64,000 nt of DNA from SPCO01 sp964579825. GTDB lineage: Bacteria > Chloroflexota > Limnocylindria > Limnocylindrales > CSP1-4. The notes below the pieces were generated by a model that searched no databases, had not been told where the DNA came from, and worked only from the letters and a program-made list of their open reading frames with translations. The stretch lies in contig CAZOHT010000018.1 of the NCBI GenBank assembly GCA_964579825.1, positions 1 through 64,000 on the forward strand, given 5' to 3'. The position numbers and the translations under genes were made by a program. Of the stretch, positions 8,067 through 16,874 are shown piece by piece (the stretch's first letter is position 1; every line of letters begins with the position of its first letter).

Positions 8067-9988
8067 AGGCCAAGTCGCCGCTCCCCGCCCGGATCCTCAT
8101 CCCGGTCGCCAACCCGACCACGGCCGAGGAACTGGTCCGCATCGGGGCGGCCATCCTGGACCCGCGCGCCGGGGAGCTGTCGGCCCTCGGGATCGTGGAA
8201 GTGCCGGAGGGGATGCCGCTGTCCGAGGGCGCGACCCGCGCCCGGCACGCCCGCCGACTCCTCCAGCGCGTGCTCGACTACGCGCCGCGCGGCACGACGA
8301 TCCACCCGCTCGTCCGGATCGGCCGCCGCGCGGCGGAGGGCATCATCGAGGCCTCCGCCGAGCAGGAAGCGGACCTCATCATCTTCGGCTGGGGCGGCAA
8401 GACCGGTGCGCGCGACCACACCGGCCCGACGGTCTTCTCGTCGACCATCGACGAGGTCGTCCGGGAGTCGCCGAGCGACATCGCCGTCGTCAAGCAGCGC
8501 GGCTCGCGCACGATCAGGCGGGTCCTGGTCCCGGTCCGCGGTGGCCCACACGCCGAGCTGGCCCTGCGCTTCGCCGACGCGATCGCCCGCCACCACGACG
8601 CGACCGTCGTCGTGCTCCACCTGGTCCCGCCCGGGATCACGATGGCGGTCCGGGCGCAGGCGGAGCACGCCCTCGCGGCCTTCGTCAAGCAGCACGTCAA
8701 GGGCCGGGGCGAGGCCCTGCTCAAGGAAGCCCCGAACGTCCGCAACGCCATCCTTCGCGAGGCGGAGCGATCCGATCTCGTCGTGATGGGCGCGTCGGCC
8801 AGCGCCGCGGGGGCCAACGGCGAGACCTACCTGTTCGGGGCCTTGCCGGAGGCGATCGCCGCGCGCGCCAAGCCGAGCGTCGTTGTCGTCAAGACGCGCG
8901 ACCCCATCGAGCGGTCCACCTTCGACCGCCTGGCCAGCCGAGCCGAGACGCTCGCCGCCGCGGACCGCGCCGCCGAGGAGGCCCGGGCGATCCCGGCCAA
9001 GGTCGAGCGCTGGTTCGGTGAATCGAACTTCCACCACGCCGAGTTCGGCGACCTGCGTCGCCTCGTCGCGCTCAAGGAGAAGCAGGGCGTCACGGTGAGC
9101 CTCGTCCTGCCGACCCTCAACGAGGAGGAGACGGTCGGGCCGATCGTCCGGAAGGCGATGCGCGAGATGGTCGGACGCGTCCCGCTGCTCGATGAGGTCC
9201 TCGTCATCGACTCGATGTCGACGGATCGGACCCGCGAGATCGCCGAGGCCGAAGGCGCCCGCGTCGTCCAGCATCCGGACGTGCTGTCGCGTTACGGGTC
9301 GTTCGTCGGCAAGGGCGAGGCACTCTGGAAGTCGCTCTATGCCGCAACGGGCGACATCATCGTGTGGGCCGACACGGACGTGAAGCACTGGCACCACCGG
9401 ATGGTCTACGGGACGCTCGGCCCGCTGCTCCACGAGCCACGGCTCCAGTACGTGAAGGGCTACTACCAGCGCCCGATCGTCGAGGACGGCACGCTCAAGG
9501 AGGGCGGTGGAGGGCGCGTCACCGAGCTGGTCGCGCGACCCTTGATCAACCTGTTCTACCCGGAGCTGTCGGGCATGATCCAGCCGTTGTCGGGCGAGTA
9601 CGCGGGACGCCGGGCCCTGCTCGAGACGATCCCGTTCTTCACTGGGTACGCGGTGGAGATCGGACACCTGATCGATGCCGCTGAGCGGCTCGGCATCGAG
9701 GGCCTGGGGCAGGTCGACCTGGAGCGTCGCGTCCACCGCAACCAGGAGCTGGAAGGCCTGTCGCGGATGTCGTTCGTCATCCTGCAGGCCGTCATGAAGC
9801 GGCTCGAGGAACGGCACAAGGCCCGACTGTTCGCCGAGATGGGCTCGACGATGAAGCTGCCCCGCTCCGGCAAGGGCCGCCTCGGCCTCGAAGTCATCGA
9901 ACTGGCCGACCAGGAGCGCCCGCCGATGATCCGCATCCCGGAGTACGTCGAACAGCGCCGCGTCCTGGCCGGCGGCGAGCCGCGTTAG
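8063..9988 (+). CDS. gpgS: Tandem UspA domains fused to glucosyl-3-phosphoglycerate synthase
   Basis: The protein has 641 residues. Residues about 8-150 and 155-290 are two universal-stress-protein (UspA) domains; the second ends with a GASASA...SVVVVK ATP-loop-like pattern. Residues about 340-640 are a family GT81 enzyme: VSLVLPTLNEEETVG, DEVLVIDSMSTDRT, VWADTDV as the DxD, GGRVTELVARPL and QVDLERRVHRNQ. GpgS joins NDP-glucose to 3-phosphoglycerate, the first step to glucosylglycerate and methylglucose lipopolysaccharides. ATG 8063 overlaps the upstream stop. The stress-sensor fusion suggests nucleotide-level or stress control of osmolyte synthesis. I see no cognate phosphatase (GpgP) in the window. 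Confidence 0.86.
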   Translation: MKAKSPLPARILIPVANPTTAEELVRIGAAILDPRAGELSALGIVEVPEGMPLSEGATRARHARRLLQRVLDYAPRGTTIHPLVRIGRRAAEGIIEASAEQEADLIIFGWGGKTGARDHTGPTVFSSTIDEVVRESPSDIAVVKQRGSRTIRRVLVPVRGGPHAELALRFADAIARHHDATVVVLHLVPPGITMAVRAQAEHALAAFVKQHVKGRGEALLKEAPNVRNAILREAERSDLVVMGASASAAGANGETYLFGALPEAIAARAKPSVVVVKTRDPIERSTFDRLASRAETLAAADRAAEEARAIPAKVERWFGESNFHHAEFGDLRRLVALKEKQGVTVSLVLPTLNEEETVGPIVRKAMREMVGRVPLLDEVLVIDSMSTDRTREIAEAEGARVVQHPDVLSRYGSFVGKGEALWKSLYAATGDIIVWADTDVKHWHHRMVYGTLGPLLHEPRLQYVKGYYQRPIVEDGTLKEGGGGRVTELVARPLINLFYPELSGMIQPLSGEYAGRRALLETIPFFTGYAVEIGHLIDAAERLGIEGLGQVDLERRVHRNQELEGLSRMSFVILQAVMKRLEERHKARLFAEMGSTMKLPRSGKGRLGLEVIELADQERPPMIRIPEYVEQRRVLAGGEPR

Positions 9989-10040
9989 TGCCCGGGGGCG
10001 GGTTCGCGTCGCCGGTCCGGGGGTCGCGAGCCGCCACCAC

Positions 10041-11225
10041 GTGATCGTCCTGTTCGCGCCGGACTCGTTCAAGGGCACGCTGACGTCCGTCGAGGTCGCA
10101 CGGGCACTGGCCGATGGCTGGCTCCGCGCCCGACCTGACGACGAGGTCCTGCTCTGCCCGCTCGCCGATGGCGGCGAGGGCACGCTCGAAGCGGTCGCCG
10201 CGGCTGGCGGCTGGGAGTGGCAGGTCTCGGAGGTTCTCGGGATGGACCTCGACCGTCTGAACGTGAGGTGGCTCCGATCCTCCGAGGGATCCCGAGCCTT
10301 CGTCGAACTCGCGCAGTCGTCGGGTCTCTCGTTGGTCAAGCCGGACGACCTCGGCGTGCAGCTGCGCGAGACATTCGGGACCGGCGAAACGCTGTCGGCG
10401 GTCATCGGCACGGGTGTCCGTGCGATCACGCTCGGGATCGGCGGCAGCGCGACGAACGACGGTGGATCGGGCGTACTCGAGGCGCTGGGAGCGCGGTTGT
10501 CGGGCGAGGATGCCCGACTCCTCGTCCCATCCGATGACGGGGTGAGTCCGACGCCACCCACCCTGCTCGTCGCGGTCGATCACGTGGACCTGTCGGGCCT
10601 CGATCCACGTCTCGCCGATGTGGATCTCAAGGTCGCCTGTGACGTGAGCAACCCGCTGCTCGGTCCGACCGGCGCGACAGCGACGTATGGCCCACAGAAA
10701 GGCGTGCAAGGCGACGATGCGTGGATGCTCGAACGCGGTCTCGAAGCGTGGGCGGACGCGCTGGAAGCCGCCTCCGGTCGCCGCGAGCGCGACACGCCGG
10801 GTGCCGGTGCCGCCGGCGGCGTGGGGTTCGGGCTGCTCGCCATCCAGGATCGGTTCCGCTCCTTCGCCCTTCGGCCGGGCGTGGACCTCGTGATGGAAGC
10901 GACCGACTTCGACGCCCGCCTCGCTCGCGCCGACCTCGTCATCACCGGCGAAGGCCGCATCGACGCCCAGACCGCCTTCGGCAAGACCGCTCTCGGTGTG
11001 GCCAAGCGTGCGCAGGCAGCAGCCAAGCCGTGCATCGGCGTCGGGGGGAGCGTGGAGCCGGACGGCATCGCGGCCCTGGCCGCTGTCGAGGCACGGGCCG
11101 TCCCGGTCTGGGAGACGCCCGTCCCGCTCGAGGTCGCCCTCGCGGCCGGTGCCGCCCCGCTCGAGGCCTGCGGCGAACGTCTCGCCCGCGCCTGGACACC
11201 AGCCGCTTTTCGCCCTCGGGCCTGA
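10041..11225 (+). CDS. Glycerate kinase (GarK/GlxK type)
   Basis: Phosphorylates D-glycerate to 2- or 3-phosphoglycerate using ATP. GTG 10041 gives 394 residues. Family marks are the N-terminal IVLFAPDSFKGTLTS, CPLADGGEGTLEAV, GIGGSATNDGG, and the C-terminal LVITGEGRIDAQTAFGKT. It follows the GpgS fusion by 52 bases on the same strand. If it forms 3-phosphoglycerate it could feed or salvage glycerate for that pathway; if it forms 2-phosphoglycerate the link is looser. Positional specificity cannot be decided here. Confidence 0.92.
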   Translation: MIVLFAPDSFKGTLTSVEVARALADGWLRARPDDEVLLCPLADGGEGTLEAVAAAGGWEWQVSEVLGMDLDRLNVRWLRSSEGSRAFVELAQSSGLSLVKPDDLGVQLRETFGTGETLSAVIGTGVRAITLGIGGSATNDGGSGVLEALGARLSGEDARLLVPSDDGVSPTPPTLLVAVDHVDLSGLDPRLADVDLKVACDVSNPLLGPTGATATYGPQKGVQGDDAWMLERGLEAWADALEAASGRRERDTPGAGAAGGVGFGLLAIQDRFRSFALRPGVDLVMEATDFDARLARADLVITGEGRIDAQTAFGKTALGVAKRAQAAAKPCIGVGGSVEPDGIAALAAVEARAVPVWETPVPLEVALAAGAAPLEACGERLARAWTPAAFRPRA

Positions 11226-11377
11226 CCGATCGCCCACGCTGATCGGATCCGGCACGGTCGAGCGCGGCCGTCGGCGCGACCCCGTCGTCGCGGCACTGAT
11301 CGCGCGACCCCCTCCGGCGGCGCTCGCTAGGCGCGACTGCGTCGGCGGCCGCGACCGGGAGCGAGGACAATGGCGCG

Positions 11378-12967
11378 ATGGACGCCACCGAGATCCAGCC
11401 CGCGATGGACACGAAGGACGGCCCGCCCGCGGGGCACGGTCGTCGTCCGCGCCACAACGTCGCTCCGACACCCGCCCCTGCCGCCGTGCGACCCGGGATG
11501 CCCGGCGGCCTGTACCGCCCGCTCGCCACAGCCGACATCGAGCGCATCTACTCCACCGCGCTCGACGTCCTGGCCACGATCGGGATCGGCGACCCGATCC
11601 CGGAGATCCTCCACTACGCCCTCCCGCGCGGCTGCACGCTCGACGCCGACGGACGCCTGCTGTTCCCGCGCGGCCTCGTCGAGGAGATGGTGGGTGTCGC
11701 CTCGCGCGGCTACGTGCGCTACGGGGTGGACCCGGCCAACGACATCGAGATCAGCGGCGAGCGCGTCTACTTCTGCACCTCGGGCGAGGCCGTCTCCGTC
11801 CTCGACTACGCGACGCAGACCTTTCGACCCACCCGGCTCGTCGACCTGTACGACGCAGCCCGCCTGGTCGATCGCCTGTCGAACATCCACTGCTACGGAC
11901 AGCCGTTCATCGCGGCGGAGTACAGCGAGGACGTCTACGTCCACGACATCAACGTCGCCTACGTGGCCCTCGCAGGCACGAACAAGCCCTTCGCATTCAG
12001 CTGCGCGACCGTCGGCTACGTGGACGACCTCGTCGCGATGTTCGACATCGTCGCCGGCGGTGAGGGCGAGTTCCTGAAGCGTCCGTTCTGCAGCATCGGC
12101 GGCTGCCCGATCGTCTCCCCGCTCCGGTTCGGGAAGGACAACGCCGAAGTCCTCGTCCGCACGGCGGAACTGGGACTGGCCACGGACATCGCCATCGCCC
12201 CGCAGGCCGGCGCGACGGCTCCGGCCGCCCTCGCGGGCGCGCTCGTCCAGTGCTTCGCGGAGACGCTCGCCTGCCTCGCGATCGTCAACATGATCCGCCC
12301 GGGCAATCCGTTCGACTTCGGGATGTGGCCGTTCGTGTCGGATCTCCGCACGGGCGGCTTCACCGGCGGCAGCGGCGAGGAAGCCCTGTTGATGGCCGCC
12401 AGCGCCCAGATCGCGAACCATTACGGGCTCGTCTCGTCGGTCGCCTCCGGGATGACCGACGCCAAGACGATGGACGCGCAGGCCGGCTACGAGAAGGGCA
12501 TCACCATCACGGCCGCGGCCCTCGCCGGTGGCAACCTCGTGTCGGCCTACCCCGGCATCGTGGGCAGCCTCATGGGCCAGTCGTTCGAGGGGCTGGTCAT
12601 CGACAACGACCTGCTCGGCAATACCCAGCGGCTGCTGCGTGGGATCGAGGTCACCGACGAGACGTTGTCGTACGACGTCATCGCCGAGGCGGTGCGGGGC
12701 GTCGGTCACTACCTCGGCGCCGACCAGACCCTGCAGCTCATGCGCAGCGAGTTCCACTACCCGACGCTCGCGGATCGGACGAGCCCGGGCGAGTGGCAGG
12801 AAGGTGGCAGCCGGACGATCTACGAGCACGCCCACGACCGCGTCGGCGAGATCCTGGGCTCGCACTATCCGCGCTACCTGGACCCGGCAGTCGACGCGAG
12901 GATCCGCGAACGGTTCCCGATCCGCCTCGATCCGGCCGACATGCGACCCGGCAACGGCCGCTGGTAG
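11378..12967 (+). CDS. MttB-family corrinoid methyltransferase, non-pyrrolysine
   Basis: The 529 residues belong to the trimethylamine methyltransferase (MttB/COG5598) superfamily. Recognisable blocks are RPLATADIERIYSTALDVL at the N-terminus, the GQPFIAAEYSEDVYV region, and the GGSGEEALLMAASAQIANHYGLVSS and GMTDAKTMDAQAGYEK segments typical of the barrel. The frame has no internal stop, so pyrrolysine is not used. That places it with the glycine-betaine-demethylase-like homologues, which transfer a methyl group from a quaternary or tertiary amine to a corrinoid protein. No corrinoid protein or MtgA/MtbA partner is adjacent, so the substrate is undetermined. Confidence 0.87.
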   Translation: MDATEIQPAMDTKDGPPAGHGRRPRHNVAPTPAPAAVRPGMPGGLYRPLATADIERIYSTALDVLATIGIGDPIPEILHYALPRGCTLDADGRLLFPRGLVEEMVGVASRGYVRYGVDPANDIEISGERVYFCTSGEAVSVLDYATQTFRPTRLVDLYDAARLVDRLSNIHCYGQPFIAAEYSEDVYVHDINVAYVALAGTNKPFAFSCATVGYVDDLVAMFDIVAGGEGEFLKRPFCSIGGCPIVSPLRFGKDNAEVLVRTAELGLATDIAIAPQAGATAPAALAGALVQCFAETLACLAIVNMIRPGNPFDFGMWPFVSDLRTGGFTGGSGEEALLMAASAQIANHYGLVSSVASGMTDAKTMDAQAGYEKGITITAAALAGGNLVSAYPGIVGSLMGQSFEGLVIDNDLLGNTQRLLRGIEVTDETLSYDVIAEAVRGVGHYLGADQTLQLMRSEFHYPTLADRTSPGEWQEGGSRTIYEHAHDRVGEILGSHYPRYLDPAVDARIRERFPIRLDPADMRPGNGRW

Positions 12968-12996
12968 GCCGCAGCTTGACGACCGCTCGCGGCACG

Positions 12997-13836
12997 ATGC
13001 CGACCACGAGGCCCGCGGCCCCGAAACCCCGACCCAGGCGCCCGAAGAAGCGCCACTTCTCGAACCCGGGCCGGACCTGGGCCAAGACCCTGGGGCGCCT
13101 CCGGCCCGGTCTCGTGCCGTTCGTCCTGCACGAACTTGCCGGCCTCTACGGGCATCCGACCTGGGAGCGTCGGCTCGACCCGACGAGCGAGCTGATCCTG
13201 ACGATCCTCACCCAGAACAGCGCCGACACGAACGCCGAAGTCGCCTTCGAGGCCCTGCGCCAGGCGTACCCGTCCGGCGGCGAGGTCCGGGCCCACAACC
13301 CGGGCGCTGGCTGGGGCGGCGACGGTCTGGCCGATGGGGCGGCACCGGACTGGGATGCCGTCGAGCACGCGCCACTCCCCGAGCTGGTGGACGTGATCCG
13401 TCCGGGCGGGCTGGCCAACCAGAAGGCGCCCCGGATCCAGGCGACCCTCGCCTACATCCGCGAGCAGCGCGGCGACCACTCCCTGGAGTTCCTCGGCGAG
13501 ATGACCGCGGCCGACGCCCGCGACTGGCTCGTCGCGATCGACGGGATCGGCAAGAAGACCGCCTCGGTGCTCCTGCTGTTCTCGTTCGGGCTGCCGCTCA
13601 TGCCGGTCGATCGGCACGTCGAGCGCGTTTCCCACCGCGTGGGCCTGATCCCGAAGAAGGCGTCCGCCGACGATGCCCACGACCTGTACCTGGGCCTCCT
13701 CGAGCCGGACCAGATGCACGAGGCCCACGTGAACCTCATCCAGCACGGTCGCAGGATCTGCCACGCGCGCAGGCCGGACTGTGGCGCCTGCCCGCTCCGT
13801 CCGCGCTGCCGGTTCGTGGACCCCAAGGCACCGTGA
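12997..13836 (+). CDS. nth: Endonuclease III-like DNA glycosylase (HhH-GPD, Fe-S)
   Basis: Base-excision-repair glycosylase/AP lyase of 279 residues. The helix-hairpin-helix contains GIGKKTASVLL, with the Schiff-base Lys, and is followed by the catalytic Asp in MPVDRHVERV. The C-terminus has the [4Fe-4S] ligand set Cys-X6-Cys-X2-Cys-X5-Cys. The N-terminus carries about 30 extra Lys/Arg/Pro-rich residues, and a Gly-rich insert (about residues 90-115) enlarges the first lobe. The frame is open far upstream over the methyltransferase gene; ATG 12997 is the first start that makes sense. Confidence 0.93.
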   Translation: MPTTRPAAPKPRPRRPKKRHFSNPGRTWAKTLGRLRPGLVPFVLHELAGLYGHPTWERRLDPTSELILTILTQNSADTNAEVAFEALRQAYPSGGEVRAHNPGAGWGGDGLADGAAPDWDAVEHAPLPELVDVIRPGGLANQKAPRIQATLAYIREQRGDHSLEFLGEMTAADARDWLVAIDGIGKKTASVLLLFSFGLPLMPVDRHVERVSHRVGLIPKKASADDAHDLYLGLLEPDQMHEAHVNLIQHGRRICHARRPDCGACPLRPRCRFVDPKAP

Positions 13837-13885
13837 CTCGAAGGTCAGGGGGTGCGAGCGCGATCCCCGGTGCTACGATCGACCC

Positions 13886-14512
13886 ATGACCTGGGATGAC
13901 CTGCCCGGCACCACATCGGGATTCGGCGTCTTCGGCAGTGATGAGCCGGAACCGGTCCACAACGAGACGATCGAACTGGTCGGGACGCACTTGCGCCTGA
14001 ACGGCCAGATCTCCCTCGGTCGATTCGGACGCCTCACCGACCTGATCAATGCCTCCAGCGGGTACGTACGCGTCCACCAGGCCCAGCTGCTGCGCCGCAA
14101 CGGCGATCCGACGAGCCTCATCCTCCCGGAGCTGATGGTCGACCAGGACGAGATCAGTTACATCGCCCAGCGCCATGCGCCCACGCCCGAACCGGGCAGC
14201 GCGACCGGCTACGTGGACCAGGGTGTCGGCGGCGCCATCGCCAACCGGCAGACCCGTGAGTTCGTGCTCTTCACCCCGGGCCACACGGTCTCCGGCACGG
14301 TCTTCATCTTCGGCGAGACGGACCTGGCCGGCTTCGTGGACTCCTCCCACCCGCGGTTCGTCCCGATGATCGATGTCACCACCCGGTCCCTGGCGGACCG
14401 GCGGATCATCAGCCACTACCCGTTCATCCTCATCAACCGGACCCAGATGATCGCCGCGTCCGAGATCGGGCGCCACGGCAACATCGAGTCCGAGGACGCA
14501 CACGAGCTGTAA
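13886..14512 (+). CDS. Conserved-looking protein of unknown function with internal duplication
   Basis: The 208 residues have no recognised family, signal or membrane segment. The protein looks like two copies of one beta-rich unit. Residues about 27-75 (TIELVGTHLRLNGQISLG..LTDLINASSGYVRVHQAQLL) and about 125-200 (FVLFTPGHTVSGTVFIFG..LAGFVDSSHPRFVPMIDVTT) share the order hydrophobic strand, V-x-G-x-hydrophobic, L-hydrophobic-D, then a hydroxyl-rich turn. It sits directly upstream of a two-component system on the same strand, so it may be co-expressed or act in the same signalling path; that is only positional inference. Confidence 0.65.
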   Translation: MTWDDLPGTTSGFGVFGSDEPEPVHNETIELVGTHLRLNGQISLGRFGRLTDLINASSGYVRVHQAQLLRRNGDPTSLILPELMVDQDEISYIAQRHAPTPEPGSATGYVDQGVGGAIANRQTREFVLFTPGHTVSGTVFIFGETDLAGFVDSSHPRFVPMIDVTTRSLADRRIISHYPFILINRTQMIAASEIGRHGNIESEDAHEL

Positions 14513-14560
14513 GCCGCCCGCCCGCCCGGCGGGCCATACTGCGGCGATGGGACCAGGCCG

Positions 14561-15352
14561 ATGCTGAGTGGCGGACCCGGCGGGATCATCACCCCGCGCA
14601 TCCTGATCGTCGACGACGACCCGGATCTGCTCATCCTCCTCGCCGACCAGCTGCGGGCCGACGGCTACGAACCGATCACGGCGCGCGACGGTGTCGAGGC
14701 CCTGCGCCGCCTGCGGACGTCGTGGCCGGACCTGCTGATCATCGACATGATGATGCCGCGCATGGACGGGCTGTCCCTGGCCCGGGAGATCAAGTCGCGG
14801 GCTGACCTGCCGATCATCGTGCTCTCGGCGATCGATGCCGGAGACTCGAAGGCGGACCTCCTCGAGGAGGTCGCCGAGGACTACGTCACGAAGCCCTATC
14901 ACTACCCGGAACTGCGGGCCAGGATCAATCGGATCCTGCGACGGCTGGGCGACAAGGTGCCTCGGCAGAGCCTGGTCCTGGGCCCGTCGCTGACCCTCGA
15001 CCTGCATCGCCGCCAGGCGACCGTCGGGGGCGAGCCGGTCCAGCTGACGCCCACCGAGTCGCGCCTCCTGTATGCGCTGGCGGCGAACCTGGGGCAGACC
15101 GTGACCACCGAGGCGCTCCTGTCGCGTGGCTGGGCGGACACCGAGGACGCCGACCCGTCGTACGTCTGGGTGACGATGCGACGCCTCCGCCAGAAGGTGG
15201 AGTCGGACCCGAACCGGCCGCTCCACCTCCAGACGGTCCGAGGCGTCGGCTACCGTCTGGTGCCGTCGACCACCACGGACGAACAGGCGCAGCCGGCCTC
15301 CGAGACGATCCCCGATGGGCTCCTCGATCCGCGGTCCGATGACCGACGGTGA
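14561..15352 (+). CDS. OmpR/PhoB-family response regulator
   Basis: DNA-binding response regulator of 263 residues. The receiver domain (about 12-125) has the acidic pair Asp18/Asp19, the phosphoacceptor Asp62 in LIIDMMMPRMDG and the conserved Lys111 in YVTKPY. The C-terminal winged helix (about 140-240) ends with the LQTVRGVGYRL motif of OmpR-type wings. The partner kinase starts inside its 3' end, so the pair is translationally coupled. The target genes are not evident; the secreted DUF5666 protein just downstream is a candidate. Confidence 0.93.
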   Translation: MLSGGPGGIITPRILIVDDDPDLLILLADQLRADGYEPITARDGVEALRRLRTSWPDLLIIDMMMPRMDGLSLAREIKSRADLPIIVLSAIDAGDSKADLLEEVAEDYVTKPYHYPELRARINRILRRLGDKVPRQSLVLGPSLTLDLHRRQATVGGEPVQLTPTESRLLYALAANLGQTVTTEALLSRGWADTEDADPSYVWVTMRRLRQKVESDPNRPLHLQTVRGVGYRLVPSTTTDEQAQPASETIPDGLLDPRSDDRR

Positions 15353-16811
15353 CCCGGCCGGGCCACCCGACCTCGATCCGACCCGCCCGGCCGCGCGCCC
15401 GCCGGACGAGCCGACCGGGCGGCTGAGCTTCCGGACGCGCCTGACCGCCGCCCTGGTCGGCGTCGCCATCCTGCCGCTCATCGGATTCGGCCTCGTCGTC
15501 GTCGCCATCGGGGTCGCCATGGGGAGTCCCTCCGCCGACCAGAACTTCGGCCGGGTGCTGCTGTTCGCCATGGCCGTGTTCGTCATCCTCGCGATCGTCC
15601 TCTCGTACTTCCTGGCAGCCGACCTCCTCGCGCCCCTGCGATCCATCGCCGCCGCCGTGGACCGGACCTCGGCCGGCGACCTGTCCACGCCGATCCGGGT
15701 GACCGGCGAGGACGAGCTGGCCCGGCTGGCCGAGAGCCACAACCGCCTGGCCGCCGACCTGGCGCGCCGCAACCGCGAGCTCGCCCACGTCCTCGCAGCC
15801 ATCCGCACGATCTCACCGCGCGATGGGGCGGAGGAACTCGTCGCCCGGGCCGCCGAGGACGCACGGTCGGCGTTCGAGATGATCGACGCCATCGTCATCC
15901 TCGGCGATCCCTCGCAGATCCCCGAGGAAGAGGTCGTCCCGGGAGAGACGCGGACCCTCCGCGCGGACCTGCTGGTCGGGGCCGATCAGCTCGGGGTGCT
16001 GGTGGGCCGGTTGCCGGCGACGCGGCGCTGGGAGCGCGCGGACCAGGACCTCCTGGAGCTGTTCGCGAGCGAGATCGCGGTCGGCGTCCGGAACGCCCAG
16101 CTGTTCGAGCAGGTCGAATCGCAGAACCGCCAGCTGATCGAGCTCGATGCGGCGAAGGACGACTTCCTGCGCGGGGTCAGCCACAACCTGCAGACACCGC
16201 TGACGAGCATCCGAGCGTACGCGGATCAGCTCGAAGCGGATCGACCGGATCGACGTCTCGGGATCATCTCGGAACAGTCCGAGCGCCTCTCGCGGATGGT
16301 CCGCCAGCTGCTCACCGTGACGCGCCTCGAGTCCGGCGCGCTCCGCCCTCGGACCGACGTGCTGTCGCTCGGCACTCGCGTCCGCAAGGCATGGGAGGCG
16401 CTCGGGGCGGCGGACGTCGGCTTCGAGCTCGTCGACGAGGCGCAGGGCTGGCTGGCCGTGGCCGACGCGGACCAGCTCGACCAGGTCCTGTGGGCGCTCC
16501 TCGACAACGCGGTGAAGTACGGCGGCCGGCGGCCGGTCGCGGTGGCCATCCGGGTCGACACCGTGCTGTCCACGGTCCACCTCACGATCACGGACGGCGG
16601 ACCCGGTGTCGTCGAGGCGGATCGCGAGCGCCTGTTCGGGCGGTTCCAGCGTGGAACGGACAACCGACCGGATGAAGGCAGCGGCCTGGGCCTGTACGTG
16701 TCGCGCGAGCTGTGCCGGGCCATGGACGGCGACCTCCGGCTGGAGGACGCACAGCCGGGCGTCGGCGCAGCGTTCACGATCGAGCTGCCGGGAGAAGCAC
16801 CGGATCAGTAG
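15315..16811 (+). CDS. Sensor histidine kinase (HAMP-GAF-HisKA-HATPase)
   Basis: The 498-residue membrane kinase has two transmembrane helices, at about residues 45-70 and 80-103, with almost no extracellular loop. A HAMP linker follows at about 103-155, a GAF-like domain at about 165-265, and a dimerisation/phosphoacceptor helix with His290 in SHNLQTPLTS. The HATPase_c domain has N-box LLDNAVKYGG, G1 DGGPGV and G2 GSGLGLYVS. The small outer loop suggests it senses through the membrane or the cytosolic GAF domain. ATG 15339 is an alternative start with a shorter overlap with the regulator gene. Confidence 0.93.
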   Translation: MGSSIRGPMTDGDPAGPPDLDPTRPAARPPDEPTGRLSFRTRLTAALVGVAILPLIGFGLVVVAIGVAMGSPSADQNFGRVLLFAMAVFVILAIVLSYFLAADLLAPLRSIAAAVDRTSAGDLSTPIRVTGEDELARLAESHNRLAADLARRNRELAHVLAAIRTISPRDGAEELVARAAEDARSAFEMIDAIVILGDPSQIPEEEVVPGETRTLRADLLVGADQLGVLVGRLPATRRWERADQDLLELFASEIAVGVRNAQLFEQVESQNRQLIELDAAKDDFLRGVSHNLQTPLTSIRAYADQLEADRPDRRLGIISEQSERLSRMVRQLLTVTRLESGALRPRTDVLSLGTRVRKAWEALGAADVGFELVDEAQGWLAVADADQLDQVLWALLDNAVKYGGRRPVAVAIRVDTVLSTVHLTITDGGPGVVEADRERLFGRFQRGTDNRPDEGSGLGLYVSRELCRAMDGDLRLEDAQPGVGAAFTIELPGEAPDQ

Positions 16812-16874
16812 TGGCGCGCCGGCGCACCACGATGGCGCGCGGACGGGCACGCGCAGGGTGACAGCCGGACCGAC

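Noticed and set aside
4449..10561. Very long open frames antisense to real genes (for example 4449-7814 and 7916-10561 on minus)
   Set aside because: They are Arg/Gly/Asp-rich, lack start signals and family motifs, and lie across genes with clear domains. High GC removes stop codons on the opposite strand.
11378..12967. Pyrrolysine-containing trimethylamine methyltransferase
   Set aside because: The frame has no in-frame TAG and reads through as a normal 529-residue protein, so it is the non-pyrrolysine type.
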